Source: JAKZVK01 sp965248255
GTDB lineage: Bacteria; Acidobacteriota; Terriglobia; Bryobacterales; UBA6623
Length of the DNA stretch: 64,000 bases
Direction: 5' to 3'
NCBI GenBank assembly: GCA_965248255.1
Contig: CBDFIW010000004.1
Coordinates: forward strand, 2,170,001-2,234,000
Positions 25,099 through 33,574 of the stretch are shown here, piece after piece. Under the pieces are notes generated by a model, which was given only the letters and a program-made list of their open reading frames with translations, did no database searches and had not been told where the DNA came from. Position numbers and translations under genes: made by a program. Position 1 is the first letter of the stretch. The number at the start of each line of letters is the position of its first letter.

Positions 25099-25114
25099 CT
25101 CAGATACGTGACCG
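25099..25114 (-). repeat. Solo copy of the MITE-like terminal sequence
   Basis: CTCAGATACGTGACCG, identical to the right end of the element at 6622-6733. The following bases are also related on the reverse strand (GTTGCATCAGTTCGGTCACG against GTTTCATGAATAACGGTCAC). No matching opposite end was found in the 180-bp gap. Confidence 0.45.
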
Positions 25115-25203
25115 AACTGATGCAACGCTGTACTAAGATGGAGTCCGATCATTGAGGCAAGTTGCCGCCCCTCGGTCGACAGTGGTCAGCAGGTCCGCTA
25201 ACA

Positions 25204-26718
25204 GTGAATCAACACTCCCGGCACTGCTCGGCCCTTATCGCCCTCCTGCTGTGCGTCCACGTCGCTCGTGCGGACGTCGTCGAGCAGGGCCCTAAGGACT
25301 CCGCCTCCTCCGGACTACGGACCGGCGTCGCCCGCGCGGACATCACCCCCTCAGTTGGCATCGCGCAGTTGAACTGGGGGTCGCAGACCCACATCAACTC
25401 CGTCGGGAACGACCCGGTTGGAATGGTCGTGACGGCCCTCGTGCTGGCCAACGGCGGCCAAAAGTTCGCCATGGTCGACGTCGATGCGATCCAGGTCCGC
25501 TTCTTTGAAGGGGCGATCGGCCGCGCGGCGAAGCAGACCGGCATTCCCGCACGACACATACGCCTTGCCGCCACGCACACTCATGCAGGACCCAATCTCT
25601 CCGCCGCCAAGGGGCCGGCGGCGGTCGACCTTACCGATCAATTGGCGATGATCCGTCGCTATCGCGAGCAGGTAGTGGACAAGATCGTCGGGGCGATCGT
25701 CGAAGCCAACGCGAATCTGCGCCCTGCCCACATCTACGGCGGCCGCGGAACGGGCACGATTAACATCAACCGGCGCGTGCGGGCCCGCGGCGACAACCCG
25801 CCGGCAGTGGGACGCAATCCCGACGGCTTCATCGACCGCGAGCTCGTAGTCTTCCGCATCGATGGCGCGGACGGCAAACCGATCGCCGTTCTGGCAAACT
25901 TCCAGTGCCACGGCACAGTGCTCGCTTACGAGAACAAGTACGCTTCGCCGGACTGGCCGGGCATGACGCGCAAGGTGGTCGAGCAGGCGTTTCCGGGTGC
26001 GATGTGCTTCTTCTTCCAAGGCGCGGCAGGAAACCAGGGACCGATCGAGGGCTTCACCGGGGACCTGAGCGTCCCGCACCGCCTGGGATCGATTCTCGGT
26101 CATCAGGTCGCGGCGGTCGCTCACGGTATCGAGACCGTCCGGCGTGAGCCGACGTTCGAGGGTTTCGTCGAATCGACCGCGTATCAAGCCAAGCAGCATT
26201 GGCGCGTCAAAGGACCCCGTGACGCGACGTTGAAGTTCTCGTCGAAGCGGGTCGACCTCCCGCGACGGCAGTACACTCAGGAAGAGATCGCCGGTATGGA
26301 AGCGCGCGTGACTAGAGCCCGAAAAACTGTCGAGGCGTCGCGCCGTGGCGACGATCCGTGGAAGACACATCAGGCCGAAGCCCGGCTGCGGCGCTTCGGA
26401 GACCTGCTCAAGAAGTGGAAGGCGCCGGTCGATCCCTCGCCGATCCAAGTGGACGTTCAGGTGCTGCACATCGGCGAAGTGGCGATTGTCGCCATGCCGG
26501 GTGAGCCTTTCGGAGAGATCGGCGTTGCCGTCAAGAAGGCGTCGCCGTTCGGCTTTACGATGTTCGCTGCGTACTCGAGCGGCAAAGGCGGCGACTACCT
26601 GCCGATTGAGGCTGAATACGCCTTCGGGGGCTACGAGGTGGAACGATCGCCCTACGGACGCAGGGCTGCCGAGAAGCTGATTCGCGAAACGATCGCACTC
26701 TATGAGGATGTCAGGTAG
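25204..26718 (+). CDS. Neutral/alkaline non-lysosomal ceramidase domain protein, secreted
   Basis: 504 residues from a GTG at 25204 that gives a clean signal peptide (VNQHSRHCSALIALLLCVHV, cleavage after ARA); a TTG at 25162 is an alternative. The body matches the ceramidase N-terminal family: VGVARADITPSVGIAQLNWG-like opening, metal-site HTHAGPNL, NFQCHGTVLAYENKYASPDW (second histidine), MCFFFQGAAGNQGP, and AYSSGKGGDYLPIEAEYAFGGYEV. The C-terminal immunoglobulin-like ceramidase domain is absent, as in many Acidobacteria and Planctomycetes homologues. The true substrate may not be ceramide. A phosphoesterase gene follows after 3 bp. Confidence 0.87.
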   Translation: MNQHSRHCSALIALLLCVHVARADVVEQGPKDSASSGLRTGVARADITPSVGIAQLNWGSQTHINSVGNDPVGMVVTALVLANGGQKFAMVDVDAIQVRFFEGAIGRAAKQTGIPARHIRLAATHTHAGPNLSAAKGPAAVDLTDQLAMIRRYREQVVDKIVGAIVEANANLRPAHIYGGRGTGTININRRVRARGDNPPAVGRNPDGFIDRELVVFRIDGADGKPIAVLANFQCHGTVLAYENKYASPDWPGMTRKVVEQAFPGAMCFFFQGAAGNQGPIEGFTGDLSVPHRLGSILGHQVAAVAHGIETVRREPTFEGFVESTAYQAKQHWRVKGPRDATLKFSSKRVDLPRRQYTQEEIAGMEARVTRARKTVEASRRGDDPWKTHQAEARLRRFGDLLKKWKAPVDPSPIQVDVQVLHIGEVAIVAMPGEPFGEIGVAVKKASPFGFTMFAAYSSGKGGDYLPIEAEYAFGGYEVERSPYGRRAAEKLIRETIALYEDVR

Positions 26719-26721
26719 GCC

Positions 26722-27900
26722 GTGACGAGCCGGCGCAACTTCCTGAAGACGACGTCCCTGGCGGTCGCCGGAGGTGTGCTTCAACGCTCCGGTTCGTTTG
26801 CGCAGGCGCCTGCCACCGACACTTTCCGCTTGTGGGCCTTCAGCGACGCGCATGTCGGCAGCGACCGCCGCTATGGCCACCGAGAGAGCCTGGTCGAGGC
26901 GATCTCACAGTCCGAGTTCGGCACAACCGACGGCGCGCCACCATTCGACTGGGAAGTCGCCGTTGATCTCGGGGACCAGTCGGGAGCGCAGCACCTGCCC
27001 GACGACCAGGAAGGCGAAGAAATCGTCCGCCAGTTCGGCAAAGCCCTCAGGAAACACAAGCGCGAAGACATCTACAGCCTCGGTGGCAACCACGACCGCA
27101 GCGGCATGGACGAGCCCAAGAACTGGTGGTGGCACAAATGGCTCGACCCGATAGGGGAGTACACAAAGCACTCGGGCGTCGATGCCGGCAAGCGCACGTA
27201 TCCGGTCGAAGGGACATGGGAGCGGTACTCCTTCCAAGTGGGCAACGTGCTTTTCCTGATGATGAGTGACATCAACGAGCCCACGAGCCGCCCGGGACGG
27301 GACCTGCTCGGCGGCAACCCCGGCGGGGTGGTTTCCGGCGAGACCTTCGAATGGTGGCAGCGCATGGTCGAGGCGAACCAGGACAAGATCATCGTCTCGG
27401 CCCACCACTACATGCTCAAGAACACGACGGTCGCTTCGGGCGAGTGGGAAGGCATGCGCAAGGACGCGAGCGGTCTTTGGCGCTCACACTACCACGGTTA
27501 CAAGCCGTTGGGGACACCCATAGGGGCGTCGTATCTCTATTGGGTCGACGGCGTGCGCGACGCCCAGGTGTTTGAGAAGTACTTGGAAGCCCACCCCGGG
27601 GCCATTGACCTATGGCTTGGCGCGCACACGCATACGCACCCCGGCGACACCTACGGCGGCAAGTCGCATGTCGAGACCCGCTGGGGCGTGCACTTCGTGA
27701 ATGTATCGGCGCTGGCGCGGCACCACGCGAGGCGCACGACCGTGCCCATGAGCCGCTATTTCACGTTTAGGGGAAACGCCCTGCGGGAGCAGTGCTACTT
27801 GCACTCCTGCGACTATGCCGCGCCGGGGTGGTATCCGAAGGCCGAGAGACAGTTGCCTCTAAAGAAGGCCTTTCGATGGAGCGGGAAGGGGCAAGCGTGA
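26722..27900 (+). CDS. Tat-exported calcineurin-like metallophosphoesterase
   Basis: 392 residues from a GTG placed 3 bp after the ceramidase stop, so the two are co-transcribed. A twin-arginine signal (TSRRNFLKTTSLAVAGG) is followed by the metallophosphoesterase metal motifs: WAFSDAHVG, AVDLGDQSG, SLGGNHDRSG, IIVSAHHYM and LGAHTHTHPG. It should carry a binuclear metal centre and hydrolyse phosphate esters outside the cytoplasm. A tryptophan-rich insertion (KNWWWHKWLDPIGEY) after GNHD may shape the substrate pocket. Confidence 0.88.
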   Translation: MTSRRNFLKTTSLAVAGGVLQRSGSFAQAPATDTFRLWAFSDAHVGSDRRYGHRESLVEAISQSEFGTTDGAPPFDWEVAVDLGDQSGAQHLPDDQEGEEIVRQFGKALRKHKREDIYSLGGNHDRSGMDEPKNWWWHKWLDPIGEYTKHSGVDAGKRTYPVEGTWERYSFQVGNVLFLMMSDINEPTSRPGRDLLGGNPGGVVSGETFEWWQRMVEANQDKIIVSAHHYMLKNTTVASGEWEGMRKDASGLWRSHYHGYKPLGTPIGASYLYWVDGVRDAQVFEKYLEAHPGAIDLWLGAHTHTHPGDTYGGKSHVETRWGVHFVNVSALARHHARRTTVPMSRYFTFRGNALREQCYLHSCDYAAPGWYPKAERQLPLKKAFRWSGKGQA

Positions 27901-27909
27901 TGGCTCTAG

Positions 27910-28668
27910 TCACAAGGCGTACTTTGCCAAGACCGCCGAGCGCAGTTCGTGAAGCCGCACCATTTTCTCGCCCACGTCCTGAGCGAGCGAACTTTCCTCT
28001 TCGTAAAGACGCCGTATCTGTTTGATCCGGGCTAGGATGTCGCGGTTGGCACTTCTAGCGCCGCCGATGCGGTCGTCTGAACCGTTGACATCGAGCCGAT
28101 CTCTTTCTTGCTCGAGTTGGGTTTGCAGTTCCTCTAGCTTCGCCTGCGCGTCGTCCGCGACCAGAGCATCGCGGAACGGCTCTAGCCAACGAGAGTACTG
28201 GTCGCTCTCGCCGCGCCGATGATCCAGTATCTGGCGAATGACTTCTTGCTTGCCCGATCCCGTTCCGTCCGCGAACACCGCGGTTAGGATGCGGAGGTTT
28301 GCTCCCTGACAAGTCGCGCCGGAGGTCGTTCTTTTTTCGACCCGGAATTTGATTAGGCGACTCGACTGCGGCTGGATCGGGCCTTGATCAGAGCCACTGC
28401 GGTACCACGAGCCAACCTTTCGGGGGTCAAGCACGGGTAGCATCTTGATCAGTTCGTCCGTGCCCTTCATCTGTCCCTCCGGGCAGTCCTGGGTAACAAG
28501 CAGATGGTAGGCGGTAATCGCAGCCGACCCTCGGTTCTCGAGGTTCAGCGACAGCGTGCGCCGCGATTCGTCGAAGACCACGTCTGAGACCTCGACGCGA
28601 GGGTCGCTCACTTGGCCCTCGCATAGCACGGCCCAACACAGAATCAAACAAGCATTGCCGAAACGCAT
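27910..28668 (-). CDS. Secreted hypothetical protein with C-terminal coiled coil
   Basis: 252 residues, not recognised. A signal peptide (MRFGNACLILCWAVLCEGQ) is followed by a beta-rich half (VSDVVFDESRRTLSLNLENR, AITAYHLLVTQD) resembling a bacterial immunoglobulin-like or late-embryogenesis fold. The C-terminal half is strongly helical and charged, with coiled-coil heptads (AKLEELQTQLEQERDRLDVN, RDILARIKQIRRLYEEESSL). It is convergent with the phosphoesterase gene, leaving a 9-bp gap, and divergent from tag. Confidence 0.7.
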   Translation of the reverse strand: MRFGNACLILCWAVLCEGQVSDPRVEVSDVVFDESRRTLSLNLENRGSAAITAYHLLVTQDCPEGQMKGTDELIKMLPVLDPRKVGSWYRSGSDQGPIQPQSSRLIKFRVEKRTTSGATCQGANLRILTAVFADGTGSGKQEVIRQILDHRRGESDQYSRWLEPFRDALVADDAQAKLEELQTQLEQERDRLDVNGSDDRIGGARSANRDILARIKQIRRLYEEESSLAQDVGEKMVRLHELRSAVLAKYAL

Positions 28669-28703
28669 GATCCGACCCTTTATGTACCATAGACGTGCTG
28701 CCT

Positions 28704-29273
28704 ATGAGTACGACGAGCCGCTGTTCGTGGGCCAACGCACCGTTCCTCGACGACTACCACGACAAAGAGTGGGGCGTGCCCGTTCACGATGACCGGCTGC
28801 TGTTTGAACACCTCATCCTCGATGGGGCACAGGCCGGGTTGAGCTGGCTGACGATCTTGAAGAAACGCGACGCCTACCGCAAGGCTTTCGACAACTTTCA
28901 GATCGACAAGGTCGCCCGCTACCGCAAACCGCGCATCGAGAAGCTGCTACGCAACGCCGGGATCGTCCGCAATCGCCTCAAGATCGAGTCGGCGGTGAAG
29001 AACGCGCGGGCGGCGCTGACCGTGCAAGACGAGTTCGGCAGCCTCGACACCTACTTGTGGGGGTTCGTCGGCGGCCGCACCATCCACAACCGCTGGCGCA
29101 GTTGGAAGCAGACGCCCGCCACGAGCAAGGAATCCGACACCATGAGCAAAGACCTCAAGCAGCGCGGCTTCAGCTTCGTCGGCTCGACCATCTGCTACGC
29201 CTTCATGCAAGCCTCGGGCATGGTCAACGACCATGTCGTCGACTGTTTCCGGTACCGGGAACTGGGCGCTTGA
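28704..29273 (+). CDS. tag: DNA-3-methyladenine glycosylase I
   Basis: 189 residues from the ATG at 28704. It excises 3-methyladenine from alkylated DNA. The zinc ligands are all visible: RCSWA (C), YHDKEWG (H), and MVNDHVVDCFRY (H and C). LLFEHLILDGAQAGLSWLTIL and YLWGFVGGRTIHNRW match the helix-hairpin-helix core. The length is typical. It lies 35 bp from the divergent hypothetical gene, so their promoters overlap. Confidence 0.95.
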   Translation: MSTTSRCSWANAPFLDDYHDKEWGVPVHDDRLLFEHLILDGAQAGLSWLTILKKRDAYRKAFDNFQIDKVARYRKPRIEKLLRNAGIVRNRLKIESAVKNARAALTVQDEFGSLDTYLWGFVGGRTIHNRWRSWKQTPATSKESDTMSKDLKQRGFSFVGSTICYAFMQASGMVNDHVVDCFRYRELGA

Positions 29274-29429
29274 GGTGGCGGCCGCCCCCGTTGCCGATAC
29301 TGTTTTTTTTGCAAGCCCGTTAACCTCGGTCCCCTTCCGAGCGTTATCAGGGTGTAAGCAGAACAAAGTCACCGCGCCACACTCCACCGCACCCTCGTGG
29401 CGGTCACGTTAGTCCCCGAGGAGGTTTCC

Positions 29430-29909
29430 ATGAACCCATTCATTTCAGGATTAGAGGACATCCTGGTTCCCTTCTTCGTATTCGCGATGATCGTGTTGGT
29501 CGTCTGGCTCAACAACCGGATGATGCAAGCGAAGGCACAGGCGCGTGCCGAGCTGAACAAGCACTTCCTCGACAAGTTCACCTCGGGGCAAGATTTGTCG
29601 GAGTTCCTTGGGAAGGAGGGCAGTCAGCGCTTCCTCGATGAGATGTGGGCCGAGAAGCGCCGCAGCACAGAACAGCGGATTCTCAGCACAATCAAAACGG
29701 GAGTGATCGTAACCGCTGTCGGAATAGCCATGCTGTTGATCACGTTCTTCGAGGACAGCGATTTCCTGATTCCCGCCCTGATCGTGTCGTCGGTGGGGGT
29801 CGGGTTGCTGGTTGCCGCTTGGGTTTCCTACCGTTTCTCCAAGGCTTGGGGACTGACCAAGGACGACAACGACGACGGGCCCGCAGCCGTCAGCCCACGC
29901 ATGGCGTAA
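29430..29909 (+). CDS. DUF6249-like membrane protein
   Basis: 159 residues from the ATG at 29430, preceded by a strong ribosome-binding site (GAGGAGG, spacing about 7). Three hydrophobic segments are seen: near residues 10-30 (ILVPFFVFAMIVLVVWLNN), 90-110 (TGVIVTAVGIAMLLITFF) and 115-138 (LIPALIVSSVGVGLLVAAWV). A charged cytoplasmic loop separates the first two. It precedes an ECF sigma factor and an anti-sigma-like gene and probably shares their operon. The function is unknown. Confidence 0.75.
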   Translation: MNPFISGLEDILVPFFVFAMIVLVVWLNNRMMQAKAQARAELNKHFLDKFTSGQDLSEFLGKEGSQRFLDEMWAEKRRSTEQRILSTIKTGVIVTAVGIAMLLITFFEDSDFLIPALIVSSVGVGLLVAAWVSYRFSKAWGLTKDDNDDGPAAVSPRMA

Positions 29910-29942
29910 GATCAATGCCGGACGGCGAGCAAAGTGGTTGGT

Positions 29943-30539
29943 ATGTTCGAGCAGCAGGTGGCTTGGATAGAGGCGACCGTGGGCGACTCCGTATCGGGGG
30001 AGCGCCCCAGCACAGCACCCCTGGCCACCCCTCTCGAAGCCATGGACGAGGCGGCCTTCCAGGCCTTTTACCACAGAACGGCCCCCGCGCTGAGGGCCTA
30101 CATTCAGCGCACGTGCGGGCAGCAGGACCTGGCTGACGACATCCTCCAAGAGGCCTTTTTCAAGTTTCTACGAGCCCGAAGGCCGGCCATGGGCGAGGCC
30201 GCCACGAGGGCCTACCTCTACCGCACGGCCACCACTTTGATCACTGACCACTGGCGCAAACTCCAGCGGGATCAGGCTTGGAGCTGGAAGACCGTGTTCC
30301 GGACTAAAACTTCGGCACCCTCGGAGTTGCGGGGCGACGTGGCCCGCATGTTCCAGGGCCTTGCCCAGCGAGAGCAGGCGCTGCTGTGGCTGGCCTACGT
30401 CGAGGGATTTGAGCACCGGGAGATCGCGGAAGTGCTGGGACTGAGAGAAAAGAGCATAAGGGTCTTGCTGTTTCGGGCGCGCAAAAAACTCGCGGCGGTC
30501 CTTCGCAAAGAAGGTTTGGCGCCGGAGGTGGGGCGATGA
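29943..30539 (+). CDS. RNA polymerase ECF-type sigma factor
   Basis: 198 residues from the ATG at 29943 (a GTG lies 9 bp upstream). Region 2 is FYHRTAPALRAYIQRTCGQQ-DLADDILQEAFFKFLRARRP with the RAYLYRTATTLITDHWRK segment. Region 4 is REQALLWLAYVEGFEHREIA-EVLGLREKSIRVLLFRARKK, a clear sigma-70 region 4 helix-turn-helix. The N-terminus has about 35 extra residues before region 2. The stop overlaps the anti-sigma-like gene by 4 bp. Confidence 0.9.
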   Translation: MFEQQVAWIEATVGDSVSGERPSTAPLATPLEAMDEAAFQAFYHRTAPALRAYIQRTCGQQDLADDILQEAFFKFLRARRPAMGEAATRAYLYRTATTLITDHWRKLQRDQAWSWKTVFRTKTSAPSELRGDVARMFQGLAQREQALLWLAYVEGFEHREIAEVLGLREKSIRVLLFRARKKLAAVLRKEGLAPEVGR

Positions 30540-31021
30540 ATACCTCTACGTGTCACTACGAAGAAGCTGTGACAAAGGCGGCACGGCTAGGCAGGTGGGA
30601 TGAATCGCTGAAGAGTCACCTTGACTCGTGTGAGCACTGCCGTGATGTGGCCGGGACAGCCGCTTGGCTGGCGACGTTGGCCGGCAACGGTCCGCGCGAA
30701 CCGGCTTTGCCCGATCCCGGCTTGGTCTGGCTGCGGGCCCGGCTCGAGGGAGTTCAAAAGGCGGAAGAGCGCGCGCAGCGGCCACTGGAGATCGCCCACA
30801 CCGCCGTCGTCGTTGTGGGGGCGGCGAGCATCGCCGGTTTGTGGGTCTCGGAGGGTGCCCCCTTGCAGGGGTGGTGGCTGAAGTTCCTCGCGGTCCTACA
30901 GGACGGCCAACTCCACTTGACCCACATCGATTTCAGCTCCGCCGGCGTGTCTACGATTGCTTTTTGTCTGATGCTCTTTGCGCTGCTGTTGGTCCTGCGT
31001 CCTGTTTTCGCAGAGGACTGA
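30536..31021 (+). CDS. Putative zinc-finger anti-sigma factor, membrane-anchored
   Basis: 161 residues, translationally coupled to the sigma gene. The N-terminus has the zinc-binding anti-sigma pattern H-x3-C-x2-C in LKSHLDSCEHCRDV, with an upstream CHYEEA. Two hydrophobic stretches (TAVVVVGAASIAGLW near residue 95 and GVSTIAFCLMLFALLLVL near 140) should anchor it in the membrane. It most likely sequesters the preceding sigma factor. The signal sensed is not apparent, although the linked DUF6249-like membrane protein is a candidate partner. Confidence 0.8.
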   Translation: MNTSTCHYEEAVTKAARLGRWDESLKSHLDSCEHCRDVAGTAAWLATLAGNGPREPALPDPGLVWLRARLEGVQKAEERAQRPLEIAHTAVVVVGAASIAGLWVSEGAPLQGWWLKFLAVLQDGQLHLTHIDFSSAGVSTIAFCLMLFALLLVLRPVFAED

Positions 31022-31025
31022 CCTT

Positions 31026-31157
31026 GTGGCGTAAGCCTCCAGGCTTGCCGGCTCGCGATTCCTCGCGAGCCAGGATTGCTACCTCGAGGAAATGCGACAC
31101 TGGGTGAACCTGAGTCCCGAGGAATCGGGACTCGGCAAGCCCGGAGGCTTACGCCAC
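31026..31157. repeat. REPIN-like pair of 49-nt repeats (A2 forward, A3 inverted)
   Basis: Copy A2 (31026-31074) and copy A3 (31109-31157) face each other across a 34-nt spacer, making a 132-bp inverted-repeat element. A2 has the hairpin-2 stem GGCTCGCG/CGCGAGCC; A3 has GAGTCCC/GGGACTC, so the stems differ while pairing is kept. It lies between the 3' ends of the convergent anti-sigma and Ebo-like genes and may also terminate both. Confidence 0.8.
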
Positions 31158-31161
31158 ATCG

Positions 31162-32541
31162 TCAGTCCTTGAACAGTTGATCCAGGATGACGTCGCGCAC
31201 GGCGGTGACGGGCAGTTCGTAGGGTTCATGACCCGAATCGGTGTGCGTAATCAGGATCGGCTGCTCGGATGGAGGCTGATCGGTTCTTCCGTGGGAGCCG
31301 CGGACGAGGGATGTGTCGAGGGGGATCACATCGAGCAGGGTGCGAAAGCCTAGCTTGCGTTTGAGGAGCCTCCAGCCCACGGCGAGCTTGGGGAAGCGCA
31401 GTGCCGGGTCGAGGAACAGTTCGACCGGGTCGTAGCCGGGCTTGCGATGAATGTCTACCGTACGCGCGAAGTCAGGAGCTTTCGAGTCGTCGAGCCAATA
31501 GTCGTAGCTGAACCAACGGCGTGGCTCCGCCACGAGCACCAAGTCGCCCGAGCGTGGGTGATCGAGGCCGACCTGAGCTTGTGCATTCCGATCGAGCACT
31601 TGTTCCACTCCCGCCACGCCGCGGCATAGCTGGGCATAGCGTGCGAAGTCAGTAGGTTGTTTCACGTAAACGTGGGCGATCTGATGGTCGGTCACGGCGA
31701 AGGCACGCGACGCTCCCGGATCGAGTAGCTCATGACCTTCTTCCATGCGAATGCGAATCGATCCGTCTTCTCGTAACCGACGGTTGATGTGCACGGAGTC
31801 GTCGACCGGCTCGATGCCGTACTCACTGCAGATCACAACGCGTACGCCGTTGCCTTCGAAGTAGTCGATCAGCCCGCCCGCCACGTCGTCGATCTCCGCG
31901 AGTGCTTTTGGGATGTCGGCGTGGTTCGGCCCCAGCTTCTGTAGCGCGTAGTCGAGGTGCGGTAGGTATACGAGCGTCAAGGTCGGGTGGTGACGCTCGT
32001 GTACGAAGATGGCGGCGTCCGCAATCCAGCGGCTGGAAGCGATCGACGAGCCCGGCCCCCAAAAGTTAAATAGCGGAAACCGCCCGAGCCGCTTCTGTAG
32101 GTGGTCGCGCAATTCGGGCGGCTCGGCATAGCAGTCGGGGATCTTGCGCCCGTCGGCTTTGTAGATCGGCCTCGGCGTGACGGAGTAGTCCGCCGAGGAG
32201 TACATGTTGAACCACCAGAAAAGATTCGCGCAGGTAATGGAGGGATCGCGCCGGCGTGCCGTCTCCCAAACCTTCTCGCCGTGCACAAGGCGGTTCGACT
32301 GCCTCCAAAAACGCACCTCCGCCGACTCTCGGTCATACCACCCGTTGCCGACGATGCCGTGGTCCCGGGGAGGCAACCCGGTTAGCATGCTCGACTGCGC
32401 ACTGCACGTTACCGTAGGCAGGCCTGGCTTGAGTCGACGCAGCGCCCCCCGCCGCGCAAAGGCGGCGAGCCGCGGGCAGTGCTCGCCGAGCAGGCTCTGG
32501 TTGAGCCCAACCACCAAGAGGACCGCCGTCGGATGCGCCAT
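31162..32541 (-). CDS. Type I phosphodiesterase/nucleotide pyrophosphatase family protein (EboF-like)
   Basis: 459 residues of the alkaline-phosphatase superfamily. The nucleophile region is LPTVTCSAQSSMLTGLPPRDH, where threonine or serine of TVT/TCS is expected, followed by GIVGNGWYDRE. Metal-site elements are LVYLPHLDYALQKLGP, VVICSEYGIEPVDDSVHIN and ITHTDSGHEPYE. In Ebo clusters an enzyme of this family is usually encoded alongside EboB, EboC and EboE. It is the last gene of a five-gene minus-strand operon, 141 bp after the UbiA gene. There is no signal peptide. Confidence 0.85.
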   Translation of the reverse strand: MAHPTAVLLVVGLNQSLLGEHCPRLAAFARRGALRRLKPGLPTVTCSAQSSMLTGLPPRDHGIVGNGWYDRESAEVRFWRQSNRLVHGEKVWETARRRDPSITCANLFWWFNMYSSADYSVTPRPIYKADGRKIPDCYAEPPELRDHLQKRLGRFPLFNFWGPGSSIASSRWIADAAIFVHERHHPTLTLVYLPHLDYALQKLGPNHADIPKALAEIDDVAGGLIDYFEGNGVRVVICSEYGIEPVDDSVHINRRLREDGSIRIRMEEGHELLDPGASRAFAVTDHQIAHVYVKQPTDFARYAQLCRGVAGVEQVLDRNAQAQVGLDHPRSGDLVLVAEPRRWFSYDYWLDDSKAPDFARTVDIHRKPGYDPVELFLDPALRFPKLAVGWRLLKRKLGFRTLLDVIPLDTSLVRGSHGRTDQPPSEQPILITHTDSGHEPYELPVTAVRDVILDQLFKD

Positions 32542-32682
32542 GGGCTATTCAGAGATCCCAGAGAGAACTCACACCGACAGAGTAGGGGCATGCCATGGCC
32601 TGCCCGCGGGCTCGTCATGCCGAGCCCCTACATCCTCGAACCTTACATTCTCATAGCACGCGGTGTTGTTCAGACATATGAG

Positions 32683-33561
32683 CTATGTCCCCATCACGCG
32701 ACGATGCAGCAGCACGGTCGCCGCGAAGCACGCCACTGCGACGACTGACAGCCCAGGCTGCCCCAGCACATTCAAGAAGAACACATCGAGCAAACAGAAA
32801 CCGCTGATCCAGGTCAGCACGGCCTTTTTCGTTTGTGGTGGCGTGGCGAAGGCCGCCCGCGCCGCCCGCGCCTGCCAGATCACGAGAACCGCCGCCGCCG
32901 CGGTTGACGCAACGGCAGTCGCCGGTACGATCCATAGGCCGGGCAGCACGGAGATGGCGGGCAGCACCGGGCCGATCCATCGGCGAGCGTCGAGCTGCGT
33001 CTCGTTCTCGGCGCGAGCGACGAGGGTAAGGGCTAGAGTATAGAGCGTCATCGCGGCGCCGAACCACAATACTTTTTCGAGCGGAAGCGGCCAAGCCACC
33101 GCGGCCGCGCAAGCCACGTAGACCAGGCCCCGCGCAAGGCCCATCAGTACTACCGTCCACGCTTGCCGTTGGTGCAGCAGGTCGTAGGCGACGATCACGA
33201 TGACGAGTGCGCTCCCCGCCACCGCGGCACCGTGACCCGCGGCGGCTAGCAGCACCCAGCCCGCCGCGAGAGCAGTCGCCGCCACCCGGTAGGCCGACCC
33301 GCGAGAGATGCGTCCCGATGGGATCGGCCGCTCCGGCCTGTCGACGCGGTCGACCTCGGCGTCCGCAGCATCGTTGAGCGCCATGCCGCCGGAGTAGAGC
33401 AACGCAACGGCCACAACACACAGCACCGCAACGTGCCACGGCAGCTCGGCCGCCCCTACACCGAGCGCACAGCCGGTCAGCACGTTGGGGACAACGGTCG
33501 GCAGGTTGGAAGCGCGCAGAAGCTCGGCGTACGTGCGGAGACTCGTCGGCCGGTCGTTCAT
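32683..33561 (-). CDS. eboC: UbiA-type prenyltransferase (EboC-like)
   Basis: 292 residues with eight or nine hydrophobic segments. The first prenyl-diphosphate motif is intact: ALNDAADAEVDRVDRPERPI, matching NDxxDxxxD. The second motif is weaker (IVAYDLLHQRQAW in place of DxxxD). The fold places it in the inner membrane, attaching or handling a prenyl group. The position between EboE-like and EboF-like genes, 13 bp from EboE, identifies it as the EboC member of an Ebo-type cluster. Confidence 0.88.
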   Translation of the reverse strand: MNDRPTSLRTYAELLRASNLPTVVPNVLTGCALGVGAAELPWHVAVLCVVAVALLYSGGMALNDAADAEVDRVDRPERPIPSGRISRGSAYRVAATALAAGWVLLAAAGHGAAVAGSALVIVIVAYDLLHQRQAWTVVLMGLARGLVYVACAAAVAWPLPLEKVLWFGAAMTLYTLALTLVARAENETQLDARRWIGPVLPAISVLPGLWIVPATAVASTAAAAVLVIWQARAARAAFATPPQTKKAVLTWISGFCLLDVFFLNVLGQPGLSVVAVACFAATVLLHRRVMGT

Positions 33562-33574
33562 GAAGCGGACAGGT

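Noticed and set aside
25351..26880. 509-residue open frame antisense to the ceramidase gene
   Set aside because: It overlaps a gene with clear family motifs and a signal peptide; the antisense product has no domains and is arginine/leucine-biased.
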